Counted from the stretch's first letter, positions 1 through 12,530 are shown. The stretch: DNA of 22,331 bases from Trueperaceae bacterium (GCA_029210865.1 JARGGE010000010.1:1-22331); one strand, 5' to 3'. A program made the numbers and translations. The notes: generated from the letters alone by a model not told the origin.

Positions 1-953
<953 letters not shown>

Positions 954-974
954 CGTCCCACCGCCCGGACGACG

Positions 975-1005
975 ACGCCCCCCGAGCTGCCAGCTCGGGG
1001 GGCGT
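975..1005. terminator. Hairpin terminator between convergent sucB and msrAB
   Basis: A perfect 15-base inverted repeat (975-989 and 991-1005, centre base 990) lies between the stop codons of sucB and msrAB. The stem is very GC-rich. It is followed on the plus strand by TTCTCG only, a weak U-tract. Position and symmetry suggest a bidirectional transcription stop; the short T-run leaves intrinsic efficiency uncertain. Confidence 0.75.
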
Positions 1006-1046
1006 TCTCGTGGCGAAGCGGGCGAGCGCGGTGGCGCCCGCGCGCG

Positions 1047-2246
1047 TCAGTCGAGCAGACCCGCGGCCTCGAAGGGCGCCAGGTAGTCGCCGTAGCCCTC
1101 GGCTTCCATGTCGGCGAGCGGCACGAAGCGCAGCGCCACGCCGTTGATGCACCAGCGCTGGCCGGTGGGGGCGGGGCCATCGTCGAAGACGTGGCCGAGG
1201 TGGGCGTCGGCGAGCACGCTGCGCGCCTCGGTGCGCACGACGAACAGGCTCCGGTCGGGGCGGGTGGCGACGTGCCGGTCGTCGATCGGCCGGGTGAAGG
1301 ACGGCCAGCCCGAGCCCGAGTCGAACTTGTCGAGCGACGAGAAGAGCGGCTCGCCGCTGATGACGTCGACGTAGATGCCGGGGTCGTACAGCGCGTCGTA
1401 CGGGTGGCTGAAGGCCCGCTCGGTCGCATCCTCGCGGACGACGCGGTAGGTGAGCGCGTCGAGCGAGGCGCGCAGCTCGTCGTCGCTCGGCACGCCGCGG
1501 AACCAGGCCGGGCGCTCGACCGCGCCGGCCGCGTAGACGGTCGCGTCGTCGGCCCAGACGCGCTCGATGAAACGATCGCGCCCCGAGGCGGAGCGGTAGA
1601 AGCCGTACCGGGTCGGGTTCGTCGCGTAGTAGTCCTGGTGGTAGCTCTCGGCGAGCCAGAACGGGCCGGCGTCCTCGATCGCGGTGGCGATGGGGGCCGC
1701 GAACTTGCCCGACGCGGCGAGCGCCTCGCGCGAGGCCGTGGCGAGCGCGCGCTGCTCGCCGTCCACGGTGAAGATCGCCGACGTGTAGCTGAAGCCACGG
1801 TCGACGAACGAGCCGCCGGCGTCGCTGGGGTCGTGCATCCGCCAGAAGGCGTCGAGGAGCTGCTGGTAGGTCACGCGCTCGGGGTCGTAGCGCACCTCCA
1901 CCGCCTCGCGGTGGCCGGTGTCCTCGCGCACCACCTGCTCGTACGTGGGCGCGGCGACGTGGCCCCCCATGTAGCCCGAGCGCACGTCGAGGACGCCGTC
2001 GAGCTTCTCGAAGTCGGCTTCGGTGCACCAGAAGCAGCCGCCGGCGAAGTACGCCACCGCCTCGCCGGGGCCGGGCACCACACCGTCGCCGCTGGCCTGC
2101 GCGCCGGGGGGGTCGACGTCGCCCTGCGCCGCGGCCGGGGCCGCGAGCATGGCGACGGCGACCGCGAGGACCCCGAGCGCGAACGCGAGGAGCGCCCAGC
2201 GCCGCAAGGCCGAGCTCGGGAACGGAAGGGAGCGGGTTCGGGGCAT
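1047..2246 (-). CDS. msrAB: Fused peptide methionine sulfoxide reductase MsrA-MsrB, exported
   Basis: This is a 399-residue fusion that would reduce S- and R-methionine sulfoxides in envelope proteins. Residues about 14-40 form an Arg-flanked hydrophobic segment ending APAAAQ, a signal peptide or membrane anchor. The MsrA domain follows, with GGCFWCTE (catalytic Cys about 71, second Cys about 74), the GYMGG and YHQDYY motifs. The MsrB domain has GIYVDVISGEPLFSSLDKF, GWPSF, GHVFDDGP and the catalytic RWCIN (Cys about 366). Only these three cysteines exist: the usual resolving Cys of MsrA (here SASGRD) and of MsrB (here DSGSGWPSF), and the MsrB CxxC zinc sites, are absent. The ATG at 2246 is chosen because it begins just before the signal peptide and has a CATCCT hexamer six bases upstream. 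An ATG at 2264 and a TTG at 2297 are alternatives without a ribosome site. It is divergent from lpd. Confidence 0.93.
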   Translation of the reverse strand: MPRTRSLPFPSSALRRWALLAFALGVLAVAVAMLAAPAAAQGDVDPPGAQASGDGVVPGPGEAVAYFAGGCFWCTEADFEKLDGVLDVRSGYMGGHVAAPTYEQVVREDTGHREAVEVRYDPERVTYQQLLDAFWRMHDPSDAGGSFVDRGFSYTSAIFTVDGEQRALATASREALAASGKFAAPIATAIEDAGPFWLAESYHQDYYATNPTRYGFYRSASGRDRFIERVWADDATVYAAGAVERPAWFRGVPSDDELRASLDALTYRVVREDATERAFSHPYDALYDPGIYVDVISGEPLFSSLDKFDSGSGWPSFTRPIDDRHVATRPDRSLFVVRTEARSVLADAHLGHVFDDGPAPTGQRWCINGVALRFVPLADMEAEGYGDYLAPFEAAGLLD

Positions 2247-2252
2247 GTCCGC

Positions 2253-2258
2253 AGGATG
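2253..2258 (-). promoter_or_regulatory. Candidate leaderless -10 element of msrAB
   Basis: On the minus strand the hexamer CATCCT ends six bases before the ATG at 2246, the same geometry as the TANNNT elements elsewhere in the window. There is no Shine-Dalgarno sequence before this ATG. The first base departs from TANNNT, so this is a weak call resting on spacing. Confidence 0.35.
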
Positions 2259-2335
2259 CGGCATGGGGGCGCTGGCGTCAGGATGCTGGACGACCAAGTG
2301 GGTGGGGGCCGACCGGCCGCTGCGAAGGTGCGCGG

Positions 2336-2341
2336 TAGCAT
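2336..2341 (+). promoter_or_regulatory. Candidate -10 element of lpd
   Basis: TAGCAT fits TANNNT and lies 15 bases before the lpd ATG. Transcription starting 6-7 bases downstream would begin at or just before the GGAGG at 2348-2352, giving a leader of about 9 bases that is little more than the ribosome site. No convincing -35 is visible. Confidence 0.5.
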
Positions 2342-2356
2342 GCCGCCGGAGGCACC

Positions 2357-3742
2357 ATGGCCGAGTTCGACGTCGTCATCATCGGTGCAGGGCCCGGCGG
2401 CTACGTCGCCGCGATCCGCGCCGCGCAGTTGGGGTTCACCGTCGCCATCGTCGAGAAGGAGAAGGCGCTGGGCGGCACGTGCGTGCGGGTCGGGTGCATC
2501 CCGAGCAAGGCGCTCCTCGAGTCGAGCGAGCGCTACCTCGAGGCGCGCGAGCACCTCGCCGACCACGGCGTCACGGTCGCGAAGGTCGGGCTCGACCTCG
2601 CCAAGATGCACGCGCGCAAGGACGCCGTCGTCAAGAGCAACACCGACGGGGTCGCGTACCTGATGAAGAAGCACAAGGTCGAGCGCGTGACCGGGACCGG
2701 GCGCCTCGTCGCCGCCGGCGAGGTCGCGGTGGACGGCCCCGACGGCGCCCGGACGCTGACCGCCACGCACGTGGTGCTGGCGACCGGCAGCCGCGTCGCG
2801 CCGCTGCGCGGTGTCGCCTTCGACGGCGACCGCGTCGCCACGAGCACCGAGGCGCTGGCGTGGCCCGAGGTCCCGGAGCACCTGGTGGTGGTGGGCGCGG
2901 GCGTGATCGGCCTCGAGCTCGGCAGCGTCTGGCGTCGCCTGGGGGCCCAGGTGACCGTGCTGGAGTACCTCGACCGCATCCTCCCGGGCATGGACGACGA
3001 GATCGCCAAGGAGGCGAAGAAGCTCTTCACCAAGCAGGGGATGACGATCCGGACCGGCGTCGCCGTCACCGGCGCGGACGTCGCCGACGGTCGCGTCACC
3101 GTGCGCGTCGACGGGGGCGAGCCGGTGGTCGCCGACCGCGTGCTGGTCGCGACCGGCCGCGTGCCGAACACGGAAGGGCTCGGGCTCGAGGAGGCCGGCG
3201 TCCAGGTGGACGCGCGCGGCCGGATCGTGGTGGACGAGCGCTTCGCGACGAGCCTCGAGGGCGTGTACGCGATCGGCGACGTCATCCACGGGCCGATGCT
3301 CGCGCACAAGGCCGAGGAGGACGGGGTCGCGCTCGCCGAGCTGCTGGCCACCGGCCACGGCCACGTCGACTACGGGATGGTGCCGAGCGTCGTGTACACC
3401 GACCCCGAGATCGCCGCGGTCGGCCGCACCGAGGAGGAGCTGAAGGCGCAGGGGATCCCGTACCGCAAGGGCACCTTCGCCTTCATGGCCAACGGCCGCG
3501 CCCGCGCGATGGGGCGCACCGAGGGCAAGGTCAAGGTGCTCGCGCACGAGGTGACCGACCGCGTGCTCGGCGTCCATGCGATCGGGCCGCACGCCGGCGA
3601 CCTGATCGCCGAAGCGGTCGCGGCCATGGCGTTCCACGCCTCGAGCGAGGACCTCGCGCGGGTGGTGCACGCGCACCCGACGCTCTCCGAGGTGCTCAAG
3701 GAGGCCGCGCTCGCGGTCGACGGGCGGGCGCTGCACGCATGA
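2357..3742 (+). CDS. lpd: Dihydrolipoyl dehydrogenase (E3)
   Basis: This 461-residue cytoplasmic flavoenzyme reoxidises dihydrolipoamide of 2-oxo acid dehydrogenase complexes with NAD+. It has the N-terminal FAD-binding GAGPGG motif (residues about 9-14), the redox disulfide in GGTCVRVGCIPSKALL (Cys42 and Cys47), a second Rossmann motif VVGAGVIGLELGSV for NAD, and the FAD motif YAIGDV. At the C terminus HAHPTLSE supplies the His440-Glu445 catalytic pair from the partner subunit. Length and motifs are those of a complete E3. The ATG at 2357 has GGAGG four bases upstream. Nearby sucB makes the 2-oxoglutarate complex its likely partner, though E3 is often shared between complexes. Its stop overlaps the mqnE start as ATGA (3739-3742), so translation of the two is probably coupled. 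Confidence 0.97.
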   Translation: MAEFDVVIIGAGPGGYVAAIRAAQLGFTVAIVEKEKALGGTCVRVGCIPSKALLESSERYLEAREHLADHGVTVAKVGLDLAKMHARKDAVVKSNTDGVAYLMKKHKVERVTGTGRLVAAGEVAVDGPDGARTLTATHVVLATGSRVAPLRGVAFDGDRVATSTEALAWPEVPEHLVVVGAGVIGLELGSVWRRLGAQVTVLEYLDRILPGMDDEIAKEAKKLFTKQGMTIRTGVAVTGADVADGRVTVRVDGGEPVVADRVLVATGRVPNTEGLGLEEAGVQVDARGRIVVDERFATSLEGVYAIGDVIHGPMLAHKAEEDGVALAELLATGHGHVDYGMVPSVVYTDPEIAAVGRTEEELKAQGIPYRKGTFAFMANGRARAMGRTEGKVKVLAHEVTDRVLGVHAIGPHAGDLIAEAVAAMAFHASSEDLARVVHAHPTLSEVLKEAALAVDGRALHA

Positions 3743-4926
3743 GCGCCACGCCGATGGCCAGGCCCGCCGCCGTCGCTCCGTCCGACGCGACCGCCGACGC
3801 CCACGACGTGCGCGTCCGCGACCCCCAGCTGCGCCCGATCGCCGACAAGGTCCTCGCTGGCGAGCGACTGACCTTCGACGAGGGGCGTGTGCTCTACCGC
3901 ACCCCGGACCTGCCCGCCCTGATGCGCCTCGCCGACGTCGTGCGCGAGCGCAAGGTGGGCGCCAAGGCGTACTTCGTGCACTCGCTCAGGCTCTCGCAGA
4001 CGAACGTCTGCTACGTCGGCTGCACCTTCTGCGGCTTCGCGAAGCACTTCGACGAGGCCGGCGTGTGGGACTACGACCTCGAGGACGTCTGGGCCTACGT
4101 CGACCAGCACGTCCACCCCGACCTCACCGAGATCCACATCGCCTCGGGCCACCACCCCAAGCGCCCGTGGGCCTACTACCTCGATCTGGTGCGCGGCCTC
4201 ACGGAGCGCTACCCTGGCGTGCAGGTCAAGGCCTGGACCGCGGCCGAGATCCACCACTTCACCAAGATCACGCGCCCGCGCCTGACCTACCGCGAGGTGC
4301 TGAGCCAGCTCAAGGAGGCGGGCCTGGTGGCTATGCCCGGCGGCGGCGCCGAGATCTTCGCCGAGGACGTCCGCCGGCGCATCGCGCGCGCCAAGGTCAC
4401 CGCCGAGGGCTGGCTCGAGGTGCACCGCACCGCGCACGAGCTCGAGATCCCCACCAACGCGACGATGCTCTACGGCCACGTGGAGTCGCTCGACGACCGG
4501 CTCGACCACATGGACCGGCTCCGCCGCCTGCAGGACGAGACGGGGGGCTTCATGAGCTTCATCCCGCTCGCCTACCAGCCCGAGCACAACCCGCTCGCGG
4601 CGGAGCTCGAGGCCGAGGGCAAGCGGGTGCACACGACCGGCGTCGACGACCTGCGCAACCTGGCGATCGCGCGGCTGTACCTCGACAACGTGCCCCACGT
4701 GAAGGGGTACTGGATCATGATCACCCCGGAGCACACCCAGGTGGCGCTCGCGGCGGGCGTCTCGGACGTCGACGGCACGATCAAGGACGAGAAGATCGCG
4801 CACGCGTCCGGGGCCGTCACCGAGGCGGGCATGACCGAGGAGCAGCTGGTGGCGTTGATCCGGGGCGCGGGGCGCGTGCCCGTGCGCCGCGACGCGCTGT
4901 ACCACGAGCTGAAGGTGTTCGCTTGA
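3739..4926 (+). CDS. mqnE: Aminofutalosine synthase (radical SAM), menaquinone futalosine pathway
   Basis: This 395-residue radical SAM enzyme joins the S-adenosylmethionine-derived adenosyl radical to 3-[(1-carboxyvinyl)oxy]benzoate to make 6-amino-6-deoxyfutalosine, the second step of the futalosine route to menaquinone. The [4Fe-4S] ligands are in CYVGCTFC (Cys91, Cys95, Cys98). Motifs SGHHPKRPWAYYLDL, VKAWTAAEIHHF, PGGGAEIF and TNATMLYGH match MqnE and distinguish it from the sister enzyme MqnC. The N terminus carries about 20 extra Ala/Pro-rich residues. The ATG at 3739 overlaps the lpd stop as ATGA; a second ATG at 3754 has no ribosome site. The next gene, mqnA, makes this enzyme's substrate. 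MqnB, MqnC and MqnD are not in the window. Confidence 0.95.
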   Translation: MSATPMARPAAVAPSDATADAHDVRVRDPQLRPIADKVLAGERLTFDEGRVLYRTPDLPALMRLADVVRERKVGAKAYFVHSLRLSQTNVCYVGCTFCGFAKHFDEAGVWDYDLEDVWAYVDQHVHPDLTEIHIASGHHPKRPWAYYLDLVRGLTERYPGVQVKAWTAAEIHHFTKITRPRLTYREVLSQLKEAGLVAMPGGGAEIFAEDVRRRIARAKVTAEGWLEVHRTAHELEIPTNATMLYGHVESLDDRLDHMDRLRRLQDETGGFMSFIPLAYQPEHNPLAAELEAEGKRVHTTGVDDLRNLAIARLYLDNVPHVKGYWIMITPEHTQVALAAGVSDVDGTIKDEKIAHASGAVTEAGMTEEQLVALIRGAGRVPVRRDALYHELKVFA

Positions 4927-5770
4927 GTCGCCCGGGGGCGGCCGACGCCCGTGCGGAGGCCCCTGCGAGCGTCGGGGAGCGGCTCGGGATCGTCGCGTAC
5001 ACCAACGTCGCGCCGCTGCACTGGGGGCTCGAGCCCTGGCCCGGCGCGCGCTTCTACCATGGCGTCCCCACCGACCTGAACGCCCGCCTGCTGACCGGCG
5101 ACCTCGACCTGACGCTCGTCTCGAGCGTCGAGTTCGTGCGCCACCGCGATCGGCTGGTGGCGCTGCCCGACTTCTCGATCGCGACGCTCGGCCCCGTGCA
5201 CAGCGTCACCCTCTTCCACCATCGGCCCTGGCGCGAGCTCGCCGGCGGGCGCGTCGCGGTGACCACCGAGTCGGCGACCAGCGTGGCGCTGCTGCGCACC
5301 CTGTTCGAGGGCGACGGCCTCGACGTCGCGTTCGAGCCGGCCCCGTCCGACCTCGACGCCATGCTCGGCGCCTTCGACGGTGCGCTGCTCATCGGCGACG
5401 CGGCGCTCGAGGAGTCGGTCGCCCGGCGGCCGATCGGCGGCGCGGTGCCCTTCGCCACCGACCTGGGCGAGGCCTGGTACCAGCGCACCAAGCTGCCCTT
5501 CACCTTCGCGGTGTGGTCGTCGGACGCGGCGCGTCCGCCGTCGCCGCGCCTGGTCGCGGAGCTGCGCGCCGCGCGCGAACGCGGCCTCGGCCACCTCGCC
5601 GACGTCGCGCGCGCCGAAGCGGCCGCGCGCGGGCTCTCGGAGGCGGTCGTCCTGCGCTACCTGGCGAACTTCCGCTACTTCCTCACCCCGCCCGATCGCG
5701 ACGGGCTCGAGGCCTTCGCGGCCCGCGTCGACCCGGCGTTCCGCCCGGGCGACCTGCGCTTCTGGGACCT

Positions 5771-5774
<4 letters not shown>
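4923..5774 (+). CDS. mqnA: Chorismate dehydratase
   Basis: This 283-residue enzyme would dehydrate chorismate to 3-[(1-carboxyvinyl)oxy]benzoate, the first step of the futalosine menaquinone pathway. The fold is periplasmic-binding-protein-like but the protein has no signal peptide, as expected for MqnA. Visible family features are the opening LGIVAYTNVAPLHWGL, DLTLVSSVEFVRH, ATTLGP-like SIATLGPVHSVTLF, a serine/threonine-rich turn TTESATSVALLR and LLIGDAALE, then DLGEAWYQRTKLPFTFAVW. The start is taken as TTG at 4923 because no ATG or GTG precedes the conserved N terminus in this frame. The TTG overlaps the mqnE stop as TTGA, and AAGGTG (4912-4917) sits five bases upstream. Adjacent mqnE supports the function. 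Confidence 0.93.
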
Positions 5775-7933
<2,159 letters not shown>

Positions 7934-7963
7934 CCGACACGCCCCACCACGCCGTCGCTGGCG

Positions 7964-7969
7964 TACGCT
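7964..7969 (+). promoter_or_regulatory. Candidate -10 element of idh
   Basis: TACGCT fits TANNNT and recurs on the minus strand before the YVTN gene (19815-19820). It lies 105 bases before the idh ATG, implying a leader of about 100 bases. The glgX stop is 31 bases upstream, so idh probably has its own transcript. Confidence 0.45.
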
Positions 7970-8030
7970 TGGGTGAGACACGGACGTCGGTCTGGAGCGT
8001 GCGGAGCGACCGCGCGCCACCGGCGCCGCC

Positions 8031-8051
8031 GCGACCCCGACCGGGGGTCGC
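8031..8051 (+). promoter_or_regulatory. Hairpin in the idh leader
   Basis: GCGACCCC (8031-8038) and GGGGTCGC (8044-8051) are perfect 8-base complements around a 5-base loop. The stem ends eight bases before the ribosome site GAGGAG (8059-8064). It could tune ribosome access or mRNA stability; in DNA this GC-rich an accidental hairpin is also possible. Confidence 0.4.
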
Positions 8052-8074
8052 CGCGAGCGAGGAGCCTGCGCATC

Positions 8075-10321
<2,247 letters not shown>

Positions 10322-10333
10322 CCCAGGCGCCGC

Positions 10334-10339
10334 TAAGGT
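10334..10339 (+). promoter_or_regulatory. Candidate -10 element of the lipoprotein gene
   Basis: TAAGGT in the context CGCTAAGGTGCG closely resembles the elements at 13763, 17010 and 19899. It lies 13 bases after the idh stop and implies a leader of about 42 bases that holds the alternative hairpins at 10355-10383. Confidence 0.5.
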
Positions 10340-10354
10340 GCGCCTTCGATCGCC

Positions 10355-10383
10355 GGAGGCCCCCGCCTCCGCGCGAAGGAGGC
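10355..10383 (+). promoter_or_regulatory. Alternative hairpins that could expose or hide a Shine-Dalgarno sequence
   Basis: GGAGGC (10355-10360), GCCTCC (10365-10370) and GGAGGC (10378-10383) stand in order. The middle element can pair with the first (loop CCCC) or with the third (loop GCGCGAA). The third contains the AAGGAGG ribosome site (10376-10382) of the ATG at 10388. The layout is that of a two-state translational switch, but no ligand or temperature response can be read from it and short GC-rich repeats arise by chance. Confidence 0.35.
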
Positions 10384-10387
10384 GTCC

Positions 10388-10914
10388 ATGCGTACGCTCG
10401 CACCCGATCGGCTCGTGCTCCACCTGCTCGTGTCGCGCTCGTCGCGACCCTGACCGCCTGCGGCACCGGCGCCGCGCCCGGCGGCGGGGACCCCGGCGGC
10501 GACGACCCGCCGGCCGGCGACCCCGAGCCCTACTGGGAGATGGCAATCATGAGCGGCGAGGATGATCCGTTCGAGGTCACCGGCGCTTCCGTGGCCTTCG
10601 CGAGCCCGAACGTCATCGTGCTGGGCGACAGCACGCCGGCCGGCTGGACCCTCAGCTTCACCAGCACCGGCGACCTGCCGATCGGCCTCCCGTACAGCAC
10701 CGACAACGACGACCTGCTGAACGCGACCGTCGGCGCGCCGACCGGGACCGACTGCATCGCGACGCCGACCACCAACTTCGCGCTTCCCTCGTTCGTCACC
10801 TTGGGACCGGCCGACGGCGGCGTGCCGGTGGGCATCGCCCCCGTCTTCGTCGACGGTGGCTGTGGCGGCTTCGCGTCCGAGGCCTCGTTCCTGGTCGGCT
10901 TCGGCGTCCAGTAG
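10388..10914 (+). CDS. Small putative lipoprotein, frameshifted in the signal peptide
   Basis: I do not recognise the family. The ATG at 10388 has a strong ribosome site (AAGGAGG, 10376-10382) and opens a lipoprotein-like signal (MRTLAPDRLVLHLLVS), but this frame stops at the TGA at 10454. From about 10435 the next frame continues ALVATLTACG, a good lipobox (LTAC) with Cys at virtual residue 25. It then stays open to the TAG at 10912-10914 through a Gly/Pro/Asp linker and a folded region of about 125 residues (PYWEMAIMSGEDDPFEV to LVGFGVQ) that includes two cysteines. No start codon exists upstream in the second frame before ATG 10540. Adding one base near 10433-10436 would restore a single 175-residue protein, so this is either a sequencing or assembly indel or a real disrupting mutation. 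The mature part would be a surface-anchored protein of unknown role. Confidence 0.6.
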
Positions 10915-10966
10915 ACGGTCGAGCCGCACCGGGTCCGGCCGGTACGCCGTGGGCCCGGCGGGTGCG

Positions 10967-10999
10967 TCCCGCCCGCGGGCGCATCCCGCCCGCGGGCGC
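10967..10999. repeat. Two tandem copies of a palindrome-bearing 16-mer
   Basis: TCCCGCCCGCGGGCGC occurs at 10967-10982 and again at 10984-10999, a period of 17 bases. Each copy holds the perfect 10-base palindrome GCCCGCGGGC (10971-10980 and 10988-10997). The second palindrome falls where a -35 would be for the TACCCT at 11011. It may be an operator for the CPBP gene or a stop for the lipoprotein transcript. Confidence 0.6.
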
Positions 11000-11010
11000 T
11001 CGGTGGGCAT

Positions 11011-11016
11011 TACCCT
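11011..11016 (+). promoter_or_regulatory. Candidate -10 element of the CPBP gene
   Basis: TACCCT fits TANNNT and lies 66 bases before the TTG start at 11077, in the largest intergenic gap of the window (10915-11076). The upstream palindromes overlap its -35 position. The assignment rests on the pattern shared with other genes here. Confidence 0.35.
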
Positions 11017-11076
11017 GAAGGGTGCGGACCCCGCCGTCCGGTGGTGTCCGCGACCCGAGAGGGGATGTGATCGCCC

Positions 11077-11982
11077 TTGCCGACGCCGACCGACCCGCGC
11101 CCCACCCGCCTGCCCGCCGACGATCGCCGTCGCCTGATCGCCTTCCTGGCGCTCGCCTTCGGCTGGACCTGGGCGCTCTGGCTGCCCGGCCTGGTGCGCT
11201 CGGCGGCGACCGGCCTGCCGCTCCCGACGCTCGACCAGGGCTTCGGCGTATGGCGGGGGCTCGCCGGGGTCGATCTCGTCGTCGCGATCGCCTTCCAGCT
11301 CGCGGTCTACGGGCCGGGGCTCGCGGCGCTGGTCGTGCTGGCGCGGCAGCCGCGCCCGGCGCTCGCCGCTTGGGCGCGGTCGCTCCTGCGCTTCGACGTG
11401 GCGGCGCGCTGGTACGCTTTCGTCTTCGGCGCGCCGGTCGCGTTGGCCCTGGCCGTGGTGGCGCTCGCGGTGCTGACCGGCGGTGGCGCGCCGACCTGGT
11501 CGGGCCTCCCGGCCTGGCCGCTCCTGCTAAGCTGGTTCGCCGCGCAGCTGGCGACGAGCGGGCTCGAGGAGCCCGGCTGGCGCGGGTTCGCGCTCCCGCT
11601 GCTGCAGCGCACCTACACCGCGGAGCGCGCCAACTGGATCCTCGGGTTCGTCTGGGCGGCCTGGTATCTGCCGTTCGTGCTCTACCTGTACCGCGACCTG
11701 CCGCTCGCCATGATCCCTCTGACCCTCGCGGGCTTCGCGATGAGCATCGTCGCGATGGGCTTCGTGCACGCCTGGGTCGCGAACTCGACCGGCAGCGTCG
11801 CGCTGAACGTGCTCCTGCACGCGTGGGCCAACGTGACCAACGGTTTCGTCGCGCTCGTCGTCGTCAGCCCGATCGTCCCGCTCGCCACCGCCGGGCTCAC
11901 GTGGCTGTTCGTCGCTTGGCTGCTGCGGCGCTTCGGTGGCGCGACCCTGCGGGTGCCGGCGGCTGCCCCCGAGTCGCCCTGA
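11077..11982 (+). CDS. CPBP/Abi-family intramembrane metalloprotease-like protein
   Basis: This 301-residue protein has about seven or eight hydrophobic segments and the layout of the CPBP (CAAX protease and bacteriocin-processing, Rce1-like) family. Motif 1 is seen as GLEEPGWRG (Glu164, Glu165, Arg169) and motif 3 as LLHAWAN (His248, Asn252). In motif 2, where the family usually reads WHLP, this protein reads FVWAAWYLP, so the expected metal-ligand His is Tyr197; catalytic activity is therefore uncertain. Substrates are not predictable. The TTG at 11077 is used because the first membrane segment begins at about residue 20 and no better start is in frame; GAGGGG (11059-11064) lies a long 12 bases upstream. 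The downstream DUF305 gene is 67 bases away with its own ribosome site. Confidence 0.8.
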   Translation: MPTPTDPRPTRLPADDRRRLIAFLALAFGWTWALWLPGLVRSAATGLPLPTLDQGFGVWRGLAGVDLVVAIAFQLAVYGPGLAALVVLARQPRPALAAWARSLLRFDVAARWYAFVFGAPVALALAVVALAVLTGGGAPTWSGLPAWPLLLSWFAAQLATSGLEEPGWRGFALPLLQRTYTAERANWILGFVWAAWYLPFVLYLYRDLPLAMIPLTLAGFAMSIVAMGFVHAWVANSTGSVALNVLLHAWANVTNGFVALVVVSPIVPLATAGLTWLFVAWLLRRFGGATLRVPAAAPESP

Positions 11983-12049
11983 GCGCTTCACCGCGCGATC
12001 CGCCGCGGGGCAGGCCCGCGCCGCGCGCTTCTCGAGGAAGGAGACGACC

Positions 12050-12499
12050 ATGCGTCCGTACCTTCGCTTCGCCGCCATGATCGCGACGTCCACCCTCGTC
12101 ATGTTCGGGTTGATGTACCTCCACACGTACGAGCTCGACCACGTGACCTTCAGCGAGACGCGCGCCTACATGGCGCTCGTCATGGGCGCCGCGATGGCGC
12201 TCGTCATGCTGACCTTCATGCGCTCGATGTACGAGCGGCGCGGACTCAACCTGGCCATCTACGTCGGCAGCGTCGCGGTGTTCGCGGCGTCGCTTTGGCT
12301 GGTCCGCAGCCAGGCGACCGTGGACGACGTCTCGTACATGCGGGCGATGATCCCCCACCATTCGATCGCGCTCCTCACGAGCGAACGGGCCCGCATCGAG
12401 GACCCGCGGGTGCGCGCCCTGGCCGACCAGATCATCGAGGCCCAGCGGACCGAGATCGAGCGGATGAAGGAGCTGATCGACGAGCTCGAGGGGCGCTGA
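12050..12499 (+). CDS. DUF305 membrane protein
   Basis: This 149-residue protein has three predicted membrane segments (residues about 5-25, 38-57 and 65-85). They are followed by a C-terminal DUF305-type helical domain beginning SYMRAMIPHHSIALLTSERA and continuing RALADQIIEAQRTEIERMKEL. The MxPHH motif is the hallmark of DUF305; some family members bind metals such as copper, but most are uncharacterised. The Met/His-rich motif here is compatible with that and does not prove it. AAGGAG (12038-12043) sits six bases before the ATG at 12050. It is 67 bases after the CPBP gene on the same strand and may share its transcript. Confidence 0.85.
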   Translation: MRPYLRFAAMIATSTLVMFGLMYLHTYELDHVTFSETRAYMALVMGAAMALVMLTFMRSMYERRGLNLAIYVGSVAVFAASLWLVRSQATVDDVSYMRAMIPHHSIALLTSERARIEDPRVRALADQIIEAQRTEIERMKELIDELEGR

Positions 12500-12530
12500 G
12501 CCCGTGGCTGCGGGGTCGGACGGCGGGTGC

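Noticed and set aside
1871..3736. A 621-codon minus-strand frame opposite lpd
   Set aside because: Composition is His/Arg/Gly/Asp-rich and repetitive, as in antisense shadows, and it covers the true lpd and msrAB genes.
3739..4926. MqnC (dehypoxanthine futalosine cyclase) for the radical SAM gene
   Set aside because: SGHHPKRPWAYY, VKAWTAAEIHHF and PGGGAEIF match MqnE, and the neighbour MqnA makes MqnE's substrate.
7973..8074. N-terminal extension of idh from GTG 7973
   Set aside because: It would add 34 Arg-rich residues absent from monomeric IDH, and ATG 8075 has its own ribosome site. The GTG is only three bases after the TACGCT element, so it would probably precede the RNA start.
10431..10440. 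Programmed ribosomal frameshift in the lipoprotein gene
   Set aside because: There is no slippery heptamer and no clear downstream stimulatory structure; a one-base indel explains the data more simply.
11065..11070. Minimal ATG-TGA upstream ORF before the CPBP gene
   Set aside because: The GAGGGG abuts the ATG with no spacing, so ribosomes are unlikely to start there.
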